The notes under the pieces: model-generated
Told to the model about the DNA's origin: nothing
The model's database searches: none
Seen by the model: the letters and a program-made list of their open reading frames with translations, nothing else
Translations under genes and position numbers: made by a program
From: a virus
Length of the DNA: 58,968 nt
Strand: one strand, 5' to 3'
Virus record (IMG/VR): IMGVR_UViG_3300025889_000133
Span: 1-58,968 of that record
In this document: positions 45,450-54,564 of the stretch, piece by piece
Numbering within the stretch: the first letter of the stretch is position 1
Layout of the letters: the number at the start of each line of letters is the position of its first letter

Positions 45450-47597
45450 ATGGCGCGACGTGGCATCGCTGGCGACCTGGTCGTCGGAGCCAATGCCTTC
45501 GGGCAGGGGTTCGTCCGCGTCGACGTCAACGAGCTCTCGCAGGACGGGGGGGCCCGTGCCCGCAGGATCCGCAACCTCACCCCCACGACCGAGGGGGACC
45601 TGCGCAGCGCGCGCGGCCCCACGCCGCTCGAGATGGATCGGGGCGAGGGCTACTTCTCCTTCGGCAGGATCCATGGCATCTTCCACTGCAACCACCTGGG
45701 TGGCAAGGTGGGCCACACCTACGTGCGAGCCGGCACGAAGCTGTACCGGCACGCGGGCTGGGCGCGGAGTTGGGAGGAGATCTACTCGGGGCTGAGCGAC
45801 GATCACACCCCTCGGGCGCCGGACCAGTGGGCCATCATCAACGACATGGTCATCTGGTCCAACGGCATCGACCAGCCGCTGCGGATCCACCGGAACGGTA
45901 AGGTGCAGCCCCTGGGCTTCGGCACGGTGCCTTCTGCCCCCCGCGCAGAGGGGCCGCGGTCGCCGTCGACGGGCAACACCGCGCAGATCTACACCGGCGG
46001 GCGCGGCAGCTACCACGAGAACAGCCTGGCCTACTCCTGGCGCGGGGTGGTGGGCACCATCGGGGAGTACCTGGACGCCCGTGACGCCGTGCTGCGGGAG
46101 GGCCTGTGGGTGTGGGCGGCGCAGTTCGAGGACGACTACGGTGACTTGAGCGCGATGAGCCTGCTGTCCAACCCGGTCACGTTGACGACGCAAGCGACGA
46201 AGCTGGCGGTGTGGACCGGCGGGAAGACGGAGTACTGCGAGGCGGATCAGATCGAGGATCTGACTCGGCAGTTCGCCGTCTTCGCCACGGGCAGGCCTCC
46301 GAGCCACGGCAGGTACGTCAGGCTCTACCGCAGCGTGGATCGGAAGAACAACGGTGACCTGCAGCTTCGCCTCGTGGCGCGGATCCCGGGGCGGCGCTTC
46401 TTCGTCTACCCGGACAACGTCCCGGACGCGGAGCTGGGGGGCGCCGCTACCTCCGTCATCCCTGTCCCCACCTTCCACGCCATGTGCACCTACGGGGGGC
46501 GGCTGGTCGTGGCCGATGGCCCTCGGGTGCTCATCTCCCAGCCCGGCTTCCCCGGCACCTTCGTGGTCCAGGTCTACCCGGATGCGGGGGGTGCTGCCAT
46601 CACCGCGGTGGCCGACCACGCGGGGCGGTTGCTGGCCTTCACCGAGTTCGCCGTCTACGACATCACCCAGCTCGACCAGCCCCCCGTTCCTCTGGCGCAG
46701 GGCATCGGCTGCGTGGCGATGGACTCGCTGCGGGCGCTGCCGAGTGGCAACCTCGTCTGGCTCAGCTACAGCGGCTTCTACGCGCTCGGCGTCGAGGGGC
46801 CTCCCCGCCCCATCTCGAACGAGATCTCGGGGCTCATTGAGACCCGGCTGCCGAAGAGCGCGCTGTGCCAAGCGTCCGCGACCGTCGCGCCGGAGGTGGG
46901 GGAGTACCGCTGCGCTGTGACCCCAGCGGGCAGCCACGACAACGCCATGATCCTGGCGTTGAACGACAAGGGGTGGCGCGAGTACGTCTTCGGGGTCTCC
47001 TTCATCGCGCTCACGACCACGAAGGACCCGAGGCTGTACTGCGTGGCTGGGGTCTACGAGCCGAGTGAGGCCCGCTACAACGTCATGGTGATGGACCGGG
47101 AGGACACCAGCTACGACCCGCCGCTGCGGGACTCGGTCTACGCCGGCCCCCGCATCCGCTTCGACGAGATAGGCGTCCGTGAGGCGACGGTCGAGCAGGT
47201 GGTCTTCATCTTCGTCGACGAGCGCAGTGGGCCGGGCACTGCGGCGGATCTCGACGATGACGCGGGCATCGTCGCGCGGTTCTACATCAACGGTGACTAC
47301 GACAACGCCATCGGCGACGCTGTGACTCTGCGCGGTGTCGGCAGGGACGACGGCAGCGGGGTCGGAGACGACTTGCTCGGCAAGCTCACCGTGGGGGAGG
47401 GCAAGGTCCACGCGGCCCGCACCTACGCGCGCGCCGTGTTCACCTCGCTGTTCCTGCAGAACGTCCGGGACTGGAGCTTCACCCTCACCTGCACCGAGCC
47501 ATCCCGCATGCGGCTGGTCGCTTTCGCCTTCCTCCCAACCACGCCGGCGGGGGATCGGGCAGCGCTCACCCACGTGGCGGGGCCGACGGACTTCTGA
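45450..47597 (+). CDS. Large beta-rich tail protein, propeller-like (715 aa)
   Basis: Repeated blade-like segments with Gly-rich turns and hydrophobic strands occur every 40-60 residues (WAIINDMVIWSNGIDQPLRI, GRLVVADGPRVLISQ, LPSGNLVWLSYSGFYALGVE). This is the pattern of beta-propeller tail nozzle or stopper proteins of podoviruses such as T7 gp12. The function is inferred from fold pattern and position. It starts 4 bases after the upstream gene and overlaps the next by 1 base. Confidence 0.75.
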   Translation: MARRGIAGDLVVGANAFGQGFVRVDVNELSQDGGARARRIRNLTPTTEGDLRSARGPTPLEMDRGEGYFSFGRIHGIFHCNHLGGKVGHTYVRAGTKLYRHAGWARSWEEIYSGLSDDHTPRAPDQWAIINDMVIWSNGIDQPLRIHRNGKVQPLGFGTVPSAPRAEGPRSPSTGNTAQIYTGGRGSYHENSLAYSWRGVVGTIGEYLDARDAVLREGLWVWAAQFEDDYGDLSAMSLLSNPVTLTTQATKLAVWTGGKTEYCEADQIEDLTRQFAVFATGRPPSHGRYVRLYRSVDRKNNGDLQLRLVARIPGRRFFVYPDNVPDAELGGAATSVIPVPTFHAMCTYGGRLVVADGPRVLISQPGFPGTFVVQVYPDAGGAAITAVADHAGRLLAFTEFAVYDITQLDQPPVPLAQGIGCVAMDSLRALPSGNLVWLSYSGFYALGVEGPPRPISNEISGLIETRLPKSALCQASATVAPEVGEYRCAVTPAGSHDNAMILALNDKGWREYVFGVSFIALTTTKDPRLYCVAGVYEPSEARYNVMVMDREDTSYDPPLRDSVYAGPRIRFDEIGVREATVEQVVFIFVDERSGPGTAADLDDDAGIVARFYINGDYDNAIGDAVTLRGVGRDDGSGVGDDLLGKLTVGEGKVHAARTYARAVFTSLFLQNVRDWSFTLTCTEPSRMRLVAFAFLPTTPAGDRAALTHVAGPTDF

Positions 47598-49123
47598 TGC
47601 CCTCTGGCTACCTCAAGCAGCGCCGTCGCTACGACAACGGAGACACCTCCGACGTCGACAGCCTCAACCTGGATCTGCAGGATGTGGCTGCGCGCCTCGG
47701 TGGCAGGCTCGACCAGCACAACTTCATGCAGAATGACCTCGGTGAGAGCGACATCGAGAACAGCGCGTACCAGGAGTGGTACCTGGTCTCTGTCCCGGTG
47801 GACCACGCGGCCGCCCACAACACCCAGGGGCCGCAGTCGGCTGCGACCGACGCGATGGACGTGCCCCTGGATGGGGACTGGCACGTGGTCAGCTCCTGTC
47901 AGCTCGAGCTCGTGACGGGGGAGTGCGTCGTAGTGGTCCGCGCTTCTGCGGTGTGGGCCTCCTTCCCCCACGAGATCAGCTGGAACCCAACGACGGGGGA
48001 GGACGAGTACGACCGCCCCCGCCCGGTGTTCGGGCTGCGCATCGGGGGGGCGGTGCACATGCCTGCGATCACGGGGCTGATGCACACCTCGGACGTGCCA
48101 CCTGTGCCGGTCCGGCTGAGCAACCCGAAGGCGTTGACTACGCTGCTGGGCACGGGGCACCTGAAGGCGATCCAGGCGTACTCGGAGGGCAGCCCCTTCT
48201 GCCACGTGCGGCTCAAGTGGAGCATCCCGCTGCCGGCGGGGGTTCACGGAGCCGAGTTCGTCGTGCGCGCAGCGCAGAACATGGCGCCACTGCGGGAGGC
48301 GCTGGCGATCGACGCCGCGCTGAAGGTCTACACCCGGAAGATGCTCACGCGGGTCATCCCCCGCCAGGCTCCTTCGGGGGGCAGTAGCGCGAACGTGGCC
48401 GTACCTGCGTGGGAGAGCGGTGACACCTTCAGTCGGAGTAGCTACCGCGACGACCGGCTGCAGCCTCTGGTCGGCGCCAGCAACGCCATCACCAGCGGGA
48501 TGGTTGCGCGGGCTGCGTTCAACCACGCACATCTTCCGTCATCGCTGAAGCGGGTCGACGTGGTGCCGTTCGTCATGGCGGCGGCGGAGTACTGCGAGGC
48601 GCAGTACCCCGGCTGGGGCAGCTCGACTCCCGCTGGCGCTCGGACAGGCGCCACCGGGTGGTGGCAGATCGACGACGCAGGTGTCAAGCTCGAAACGAGC
48701 GGCGCTGCTTGGGCCACGACCAGCGACGGCAGTGGGCTCATCCACGTGCTGGCCGATGTCGGGCTGACCGACATCCGCCGGGGCACGGGGGTGGGCCTCG
48801 GCATCGACGAGAACGAGTCCGCGCTGTTCGCGCTCGGCTACCACGATGGCACCAACTGGGTGATACTGGAGGGCACCATCTCACCAGTGGCAGCCGGCCC
48901 GAAGATCGTCGGTGCCGGCCCGGCTCTCCTCGAGCAGCTCGTGGTCGAGCGCAATGTGGCGCTGGAGGGGTGGATCGACATGCGGGGGGTGGGCGAGGGC
49001 CTTGGCCTCGACATCACCAAGTTCGGCGTATTCGTCAGCTCGATGTGCTACACGTCGGCGACGGTGCCCCGGGTGAAGTGGCGGAACGCCACGCTCACCG
49101 TGATGCACTTCGGCATGTACTGA
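47597..49123 (+). CDS. Tail/head virion protein (508 aa)
   Basis: ATG 47597 overlaps the upstream stop as TGATG. Beta-rich throughout (DWHVVSSCQLELVTGECVVV, WVILEGTISPVAAGPKIVGA), with Gly/Thr-rich C-terminal strands. It could be a tail fibre, spike or adaptor; no catalytic residues or trimerisation motif are seen. Confidence 0.75.
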   Translation: MPSGYLKQRRRYDNGDTSDVDSLNLDLQDVAARLGGRLDQHNFMQNDLGESDIENSAYQEWYLVSVPVDHAAAHNTQGPQSAATDAMDVPLDGDWHVVSSCQLELVTGECVVVVRASAVWASFPHEISWNPTTGEDEYDRPRPVFGLRIGGAVHMPAITGLMHTSDVPPVPVRLSNPKALTTLLGTGHLKAIQAYSEGSPFCHVRLKWSIPLPAGVHGAEFVVRAAQNMAPLREALAIDAALKVYTRKMLTRVIPRQAPSGGSSANVAVPAWESGDTFSRSSYRDDRLQPLVGASNAITSGMVARAAFNHAHLPSSLKRVDVVPFVMAAAEYCEAQYPGWGSSTPAGARTGATGWWQIDDAGVKLETSGAAWATTSDGSGLIHVLADVGLTDIRRGTGVGLGIDENESALFALGYHDGTNWVILEGTISPVAAGPKIVGAGPALLEQLVVERNVALEGWIDMRGVGEGLGLDITKFGVFVSSMCYTSATVPRVKWRNATLTVMHFGMY

Positions 49124-49138
49124 GGGAGGTGCTGCGCG

Positions 49139-49936
49139 ATGGCCACGATCTCCACCCCCTACGGGAGCGGCATTACGGACGGGCCCACGCTGGACGTGGC
49201 AGGGCTGAACGCGGACTTGACGGCGGACGCCCTGCTGCCGACCCGCCGCGGCGTGCTGAGCGAGCCCAACGGTGGCATCGAGGCGGCCAACCTGGACGCT
49301 TCCTTCCTGGTGACTCAGGAGATGATCCAGCCTGGAGAGGTCGCGGACAGCTACTCCTACGGGTACCACCGCCGCCTCGACTACTTCTCCGATCTGGCCC
49401 CCGACCTGAGCGTGGAGCGGTACATCCCGCTGGCGTTTGGGGCTGCCACCGTCGAGCTGCCGTACGACTGCAGCCTGCTCCTGTTCGATCTGCACGTCTT
49501 CCACTCTCAGTGGCGGCTGTGGCGGCGGTACGACCAGGAGCAGGGGGGCAGCTTCATGTCGGCGGAGATCATCACGCGGATCCGCGTGAACGGCATGGTC
49601 AAGCAGGAGACCCGGCGGCCGCACGCGCCGACGGTCTACATCAGCGCCGCTCAGAGCTTGGCGGGCGCGGGGCACTACGACCGCTTCGAGCACTACGCTG
49701 CCGGCACCCTGTCGCAGCACTACGCGATGAAGAGCCCAAGCGCTGGGGTCTACGACATCAGCATCGAGGTCTTCCTCGGGATCCCCACTGCATCGGCCGG
49801 CGACCAGCTCAAGTGGCCGTTCGCCTACAGCACCACGCACAAGGGGGACACGACGAGCACAACCAGCGGCGACTGCTATGTCTTCTCCCGCTTCTCGACG
49901 GGAGCAGTGGGCATCAGCTACGACTACTGGAAGTAG
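49139..49936 (+). CDS. Beta-rich virion protein (265 aa)
   Basis: ATG 49139 follows GAGGGAGGTGCTGCGCG. Strands such as LLLFDLHVFHSQWRLWRRYD and VYDISIEVFLGIPTASAGDQ, Tyr/Ser-rich. Adjacent to the other tail genes and probably part of the same structure. Not recognised. Confidence 0.75.
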   Translation: MATISTPYGSGITDGPTLDVAGLNADLTADALLPTRRGVLSEPNGGIEAANLDASFLVTQEMIQPGEVADSYSYGYHRRLDYFSDLAPDLSVERYIPLAFGAATVELPYDCSLLLFDLHVFHSQWRLWRRYDQEQGGSFMSAEIITRIRVNGMVKQETRRPHAPTVYISAAQSLAGAGHYDRFEHYAAGTLSQHYAMKSPSAGVYDISIEVFLGIPTASAGDQLKWPFAYSTTHKGDTTSTTSGDCYVFSRFSTGAVGISYDYWK

Positions 49937-49977
49937 GCACGCGCGTGCGAGCGCAAGCCGCTGCACCTCCTGCGTGG

Positions 49978-49983
49978 TAGCTT
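49978..49983 (+). promoter_or_regulatory. -10 box of a possible leaderless transcript
   Basis: TAGCTT lies 6 bases before the ATG at 49990, and no ribosome site precedes that ATG. Transcription from this -10 would begin at or next to the A of the start codon. A -35 is not clear. Confidence 0.45.
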
Positions 49984-49989
49984 TTCCCC

Positions 49990-50601
49990 ATGCCTAACAA
50001 CCTCGACACCAAGCTCGTCTCGGGCATGCAGAACGCCGGCCAGGCCATGGGGGACAACCCCGACCTGACGGGGCAGATCACCGGGCTCACCACCAAGGCG
50101 ATCTACTCGGCGCTCGACCCGAACGCGAGGTCTGCCCGCGCCGCCCGGCGCAGCATGCGCCTGCGGCTCGACCGCGGTGCGGGCGCGCTTGGGCTCGATC
50201 GGGGACAGCGCATGGCCATGAGCGAGGACGCCATCCGCGCGGCCCAAGCGGCCCAGGCGCCGACCGTGGACGAGATCCAGCGGGCGGGGGCGGCCAAGGG
50301 GGGCGGGCTCGGTTCGGGGGCGGCGCAGCAGGCGGTGAACACTGCGACGCTTCAGGCGGCGGCTCAGGGCGGGGAAGCCGCGAGCCAAGCCAACGTCGAG
50401 AGCCAACGGCTCGCCGAGGCGAACTACAACCGCTACTACGACATCATCAACAACCAGGCCATCCGCGGCGCCGACCAGGCGCAGGAGGCGGGCTACGTGA
50501 CAGGCAAGGCCGTGAGCACCGTCATCCGCAGCTACGCTGGGGGTGGCCTCGATCCTGCCAGCGCCCAGCAGCTGATGGGCGTCGCCGGCGGCGTAGCCTG
50601 A
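49990..50601 (+). CDS. Internal or tail-associated protein (203 aa)
   Basis: Helical and Ala/Gly/Gln-rich (QAVNTATLQAAAQGGEAASQ), with an N-terminal MPNNLDTKLVSGMQNAGQAM. It precedes the giant coiled-coil protein, so it may be a small ejection protein as in T7-like phages (gp14 position). Probably read from a leaderless message (see 49978-49983). Not recognised. Confidence 0.75.
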   Translation: MPNNLDTKLVSGMQNAGQAMGDNPDLTGQITGLTTKAIYSALDPNARSARAARRSMRLRLDRGAGALGLDRGQRMAMSEDAIRAAQAAQAPTVDEIQRAGAAKGGGLGSGAAQQAVNTATLQAAAQGGEAASQANVESQRLAEANYNRYYDIINNQAIRGADQAQEAGYVTGKAVSTVIRSYAGGGLDPASAQQLMGVAGGVA

Positions 50602-50624
50602 GCCTGAGCGAAGGGGGAGCGACG

Positions 50625-53600
50625 ATGGCAACCGGAAGCGGAAGCAGCAGCAGCCGAGGGTCTCGGGCAATGACGGCGTACGACAAGCGGGAGGCGGCGT
50701 ACTCGCCCTCCTACCTGCCTGGGTACGACCAGCTCATGACCCCGCTGGACCCAGCCAAGCCGTACGGCACCTACGCCCAGCGCATGCTCGGGCTGGGCAC
50801 GATGGTGCGCGCGTCGGCCCCCCCGGGGCAGGAGGACGAGGCCGCCAAGATCGAGGCCGCGCTGCTCCGTACCTACCGCGAGCTCTACCACGAGCAGCGG
50901 GTGTGGGACACGGAGATGGCGAAGCGCTTCAGCGCCGAGCGCATCAACATCCTGAGCTCGCAGACCCAGATGCTGGGGAACTACCTGCAGCTCGAGAGCA
51001 CCATCATCAGCGAGGGGGCGCAGAACAGCCGGAACGCGCTTCAGGTCTACGGCAGCCTGCAGGAGAACCTCGCGAACAACATGCGCGAGCTGGCGCAGAT
51101 GTCGACCATGTACGCGTCCGACATCGTCGCGCAGGTGGCAGAGGCCGCGCGCCAGGCCAGCGACGACGGGGGCATGAGGCGCCTCGCCGCCTTCAACGAG
51201 TTCACCCGGCTCATGACCGAGACGCGGGAGGGCAACGTCCGAGGCCTGCCGCTGTGGAACACCTGGAACCAGCTCAACGACGAGTACCGCTTCGATGAGA
51301 TCATCGACGGTACCGACGCGTCGGTGCAGCTGGAGCCGTCCCAGCGTGATGCCATGCGGAACATCCGCACCATGGCGAAGTCGGCGAAGTCCTCGGTGGA
51401 CGCTGCCACGGTCGATGTCGACGAGCAGATGTCCCGGCTGAAGCTGATCGCGCAGCAGATGGCGGGCGGCGCCGTGTCCCCCGAATACGAGCAGGCGGTC
51501 CACGACACCATCAAGCAGATCCAGGATCTCGCCGTCGCCACGACCGGGGTGGAGCCCTCGGTCGCTTCGATGGAGGTCGGGGAGTACCTGCGCCAGAACG
51601 CGGGTTGGCGCCGCACCGAGGACATGCTGGGCTACCTGGCCGACCGGGTCAAGGGGGGCGGGAGCGGCGCGGCCGGGGTCGGCAAGGCGGACAAGGTGCA
51701 GCCGGAGCTGCAGCTCATGGCCGCGGCGATGGCGTCCCCCCAGTTCCAGGAGTGGGCCGCCGACCAGGGCTACAAGCGGCTGGGACGCGCGTGGCGGGAC
51801 GAGGAGGGCCAGCTCCACTACATCCCGGCCAAGCAGGACCGCATCGCCGTGCTCGACTTCGTGCGCGAGCAGTGGCGGCATGGAGCCGACGGCTACCGCG
51901 TGGTCCCGCGTGGGACCGGCGAGATCATCACCCTGACGGTGAACGAGCCCCCGACCCCCGAGGCGGTCGAGGCGGTGCGCCAGCTCGATGGGCGCTTCGC
52001 GATGGTGAACGGGTCCTACATGACCCCGGACGCGGTGAAGGAGGCCCGAGAGGGACTGCGGCGCGAGGCCATGCGGCAGCTCGACACGATGGAGAGCAAG
52101 ACCGGTGGTACGCGGCTGTTCTTCGCCAGCTCCGCGGGGCAGCAGCTCGCGTGGTACGACGGCAAGATCTACCGCATGGATCAGATCGAGGGGGGGTTCC
52201 ACCTGGTGCCGCTGGCGGACGGCAAGGGGGAGGCAGCTCCGATGCCCCAAGGGCTCCGGTGGGTCCCCATCAAGCAGAAGAACGGCCGTCCGGTGGCCAG
52301 CGGAGATCTGCCCACGCTCGAGATCGGCTACGGCACTGTGGCGCCCGGCACCGAGGCGGTGTCTCTCGACGACATCCGCGCCATCGACGCGGCCAAGCTC
52401 AAGCTGAGCCGCGGGGTGGGCGACGAAGACCTGGCCGCGCTGGGGATCAGCTTCACCGACCGGCCGCCGAAGGGGCGGAGCTACCAGGTCACGGGGGAGC
52501 GCCTGATGAAGGAGGCGTCCGACCCCGCCGGCTCCGTTCGGATCCGGGGTGAGGGCGCGAGCGGTGTCATGATCGACGAGAACGGCGTCGAGCACAACTA
52601 CGGCCCGGGGGTGATGCGCTTCGAGGCGGGTCGCTACGAGGTGTCCGACGTGCACCGGGCGCGGGCCGATCGGGGCTTCGCCTCGGCGTACTACCAGCGG
52701 GCGAGTGCCCGCGCGACCCAGACCGGGCGCGACATCGTCAACCGCGACGCGCGGGACTCGGCGGAGTACGCCGCGCAGATGTCGGCGGAGGCCGCTGCGG
52801 TCGAGCCCGGTGAGACCCTGGAGGAGGCAGCCGACCGCGAGCTGGCGATCCAGTCGGCGAAGTTCAAGCGGGGCCAGCTCCAGGCCGACATCGAGCGGCT
52901 GACGCAGGAGGAGGAGCGGCTGGCGAGCATGGAGGGGGTCGAGTCGCAGGAACAGGCGGACGCCAACGCGGTGGCGGCGCAGCGTGCGCGAGATCGACGC
53001 ACGGCGCTGGAGCAGGAGCTCATCGACACTGGCGCCTTGGTGGCGAAGGCCGAGGTGCAGCAGGACCCCAACGTCGTTCGGGTCAACGCGGAAGCGCGCG
53101 ACATCAAGAAGCGAGCGATGGACGCCGAGATCCTGGCTCAGGATGCGGAGTCCGCTGCGAGCGAGGCGGAGGCTCGTGCAGCGCAGCTGCGGGAGGGCCT
53201 CACACAGCCGGAGGCGGGGGCTGCGCCGGGCCGAGGGGGGCGAGAGGGGAGTGACCCCGCGTCCCGCGCTGCGGGCGAGGCGTCTGCCAGGGCGGCCGCG
53301 CTGCGCGAGGCGGCGACGGCGGCGCGGGCGACGGCGGACCGCACGAAGCGGGAGTACGTCGCCAAGCGCGATGCCGCCGCCGCCTTCGAGCGGGTGAAGC
53401 TCAGCCAGAAGGGCTACGGCGCGCTCCGCGAGGAGGACATCCAGTTCGCCCAGCAGGAGGCCCAGATCGCCAAGGAGGGGGAGGGTGCGCCCCCGGAGCC
53501 CGAGCGCGGTCCGGCCGCGGCGGCGGGGTACGCCGCTGGTCGCGCGGCCGCTGGGCGGGAGGGGCGTGGCCCCGAGGGAGCGAAGGAGGACGTCGTTGGC

Positions 53601-54044
53601 CGCACCGGCCCGGAGGACAAGCGGGAGCCCGGCAAGGCCGCGGCGGCCGCTTCGAGCGAGGCCGCCGACTACGAAGCCGACATGAAGCGGCAGGAGAAGC
53701 AGAAGGAGGAGACCCGCGGGGATGTGAAGCCGCGGCAGTACGCTCACCCTGGCGAGGTGATGGCACCGGCGGTTGCGGCTGCGCCGGCGGCTGCGGCTGC
53801 GCCAGCAGCACCGAGGGCAGCGATCGGTCCGAAGAACCGCCGGGCCATCCTCGATGAGCGCCAGCGGGTCGTCACCGAGCAGGCGATGCGCAGCGGGCGG
53901 GGTGCGGCGGCGATGCGCGGCGCCGGAGGCAGGGCCGACCGGGGCAGCCTGCTCCGGGGCGAGCCTGAGCTGGCCCCCTCCGTCCCCAAGATCCCCGTAC
54001 TGGCGGAGCTCGACGACAACAAGTTGGTCGATCTACCCGACTGA
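50625..54044 (+). CDS. Large coiled-coil internal virion protein (1139 aa)
   Basis: ATG 50625 follows GGGGGAGCGACG. The N-terminal 330 residues are helical (LLRTYRELYHEQRVWDTEMA). A mixed region follows (ARTLFFASS-like strands at about 495-560). The last 350 residues are long charged coiled coil rich in Ala/Glu/Arg (AEARAAQLREGLTQPEAGAA) and end in Ala/Pro linker and basic patches. Large helical proteins at the end of the tail cluster are typically ejected with DNA (T7 gp15/16, P22 gp16/20 analogues). No lytic transglycosylase motif is evident. Confidence 0.8.
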   Translation: MATGSGSSSSRGSRAMTAYDKREAAYSPSYLPGYDQLMTPLDPAKPYGTYAQRMLGLGTMVRASAPPGQEDEAAKIEAALLRTYRELYHEQRVWDTEMAKRFSAERINILSSQTQMLGNYLQLESTIISEGAQNSRNALQVYGSLQENLANNMRELAQMSTMYASDIVAQVAEAARQASDDGGMRRLAAFNEFTRLMTETREGNVRGLPLWNTWNQLNDEYRFDEIIDGTDASVQLEPSQRDAMRNIRTMAKSAKSSVDAATVDVDEQMSRLKLIAQQMAGGAVSPEYEQAVHDTIKQIQDLAVATTGVEPSVASMEVGEYLRQNAGWRRTEDMLGYLADRVKGGGSGAAGVGKADKVQPELQLMAAAMASPQFQEWAADQGYKRLGRAWRDEEGQLHYIPAKQDRIAVLDFVREQWRHGADGYRVVPRGTGEIITLTVNEPPTPEAVEAVRQLDGRFAMVNGSYMTPDAVKEAREGLRREAMRQLDTMESKTGGTRLFFASSAGQQLAWYDGKIYRMDQIEGGFHLVPLADGKGEAAPMPQGLRWVPIKQKNGRPVASGDLPTLEIGYGTVAPGTEAVSLDDIRAIDAAKLKLSRGVGDEDLAALGISFTDRPPKGRSYQVTGERLMKEASDPAGSVRIRGEGASGVMIDENGVEHNYGPGVMRFEAGRYEVSDVHRARADRGFASAYYQRASARATQTGRDIVNRDARDSAEYAAQMSAEAAAVEPGETLEEAADRELAIQSAKFKRGQLQADIERLTQEEERLASMEGVESQEQADANAVAAQRARDRRTALEQELIDTGALVAKAEVQQDPNVVRVNAEARDIKKRAMDAEILAQDAESAASEAEARAAQLREGLTQPEAGAAPGRGGREGSDPASRAAGEASARAAALREAATAARATADRTKREYVAKRDAAAAFERVKLSQKGYGALREEDIQFAQQEAQIAKEGEGAPPEPERGPAAAAGYAAGRAAAGREGRGPEGAKEDVVGRTGPEDKREPGKAAAAASSEAADYEADMKRQEKQKEETRGDVKPRQYAHPGEVMAPAVAAAPAAAAAPAAPRAAIGPKNRRAILDERQRVVTEQAMRSGRGAAAMRGAGGRADRGSLLRGEPELAPSVPKIPVLAELDDNKLVDLPD

Positions 54045-54063
54045 TGCCGTGAAGGAGGAAGCG

Positions 54064-54528
54064 ATGGCAATCATCCGAGAAGACGGCAGCCAAGGCCGCT
54101 ATGTGCAGCGTGCGGTTCCCCGTACTGCGGCGGAGGCGCCTACGCCCGTCGAGGAAGGCGAAGCCGGAGGGGGATCGGGCAGCGAGCCCGCTGTGAAGTC
54201 GGCCAGCGAGGCGGCCCAGACTACCTCCGAAGCTGCACAGGCGAAGGCGGCCGCGGCCGCGGCGGCTGCGAAGAAGAAGCAGACGACGGGGGGGCGCGCC
54301 GCGGCGCCGTGGGACGACGAGGCCATCGCGGCCGCGCGGCGGCGGATCGCCTACGAGAACTCCATGACGGGGAACCGCCGAGGGGGCACGATTCATGTTC
54401 GCAGGGGGTGGCGCGCTGCGAGGAAGGGGCTGTCCGCGGACCACACCTACAACACCCTGGGCCCCAAGGGCAACGTGATGCCAGAGCTGGGCCCTACTGA
54501 GAAGAGGAAAGAGGAGCGCGAGGAGTAG
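54064..54528 (+). CDS. Basic Ala/Lys/Glu-rich protein (154 aa)
   Basis: ATG 54064 follows GAAGGAGGAAGCG. Low-complexity Ala/Ser/Lys helix (QAKAAAAAAAAKKKQ, about residues 58-75), then a basic, Gly-containing C-terminal half (NRRGGTIHVRRGWRAARKGL). It could condense or bind DNA inside the head. Not recognised. Confidence 0.75.
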   Translation: MAIIREDGSQGRYVQRAVPRTAAEAPTPVEEGEAGGGSGSEPAVKSASEAAQTTSEAAQAKAAAAAAAAKKKQTTGGRAAAPWDDEAIAAARRRIAYENSMTGNRRGGTIHVRRGWRAARKGLSADHTYNTLGPKGNVMPELGPTEKRKEEREE

Positions 54529-54552
54529 GTCGTTGCGCGGGCAGCCTCGTGC

Positions 54553-54558
54553 TACGCT
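54553..54558 (+). promoter_or_regulatory. -10 box of a possible leaderless transcript
   Basis: TACGCT lies 6 bases before the ATG at 54565, which has no ribosome site. The geometry equals that of 49978-49983. TTGCG upstream (54533) resembles the -35 side of the palindromic promoters but is only 14-15 bases away. Confidence 0.45.
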
Positions 54559-54564
54559 TGAGCG

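Noticed and set aside
49960-49976. Fifth copy of the palindrome (GCTGC-ACCTCCT-GCGTG)
   Set aside because: The centre matches copy A but both arms are broken, and the distance to the -10 is 1 base instead of 7-8.
54532-54548. Possible palindrome copy before the giant gene (GTTGC-N7-GCCTC)
   Set aside because: Only the left arm matches, and the spacing to the -10 is too short.
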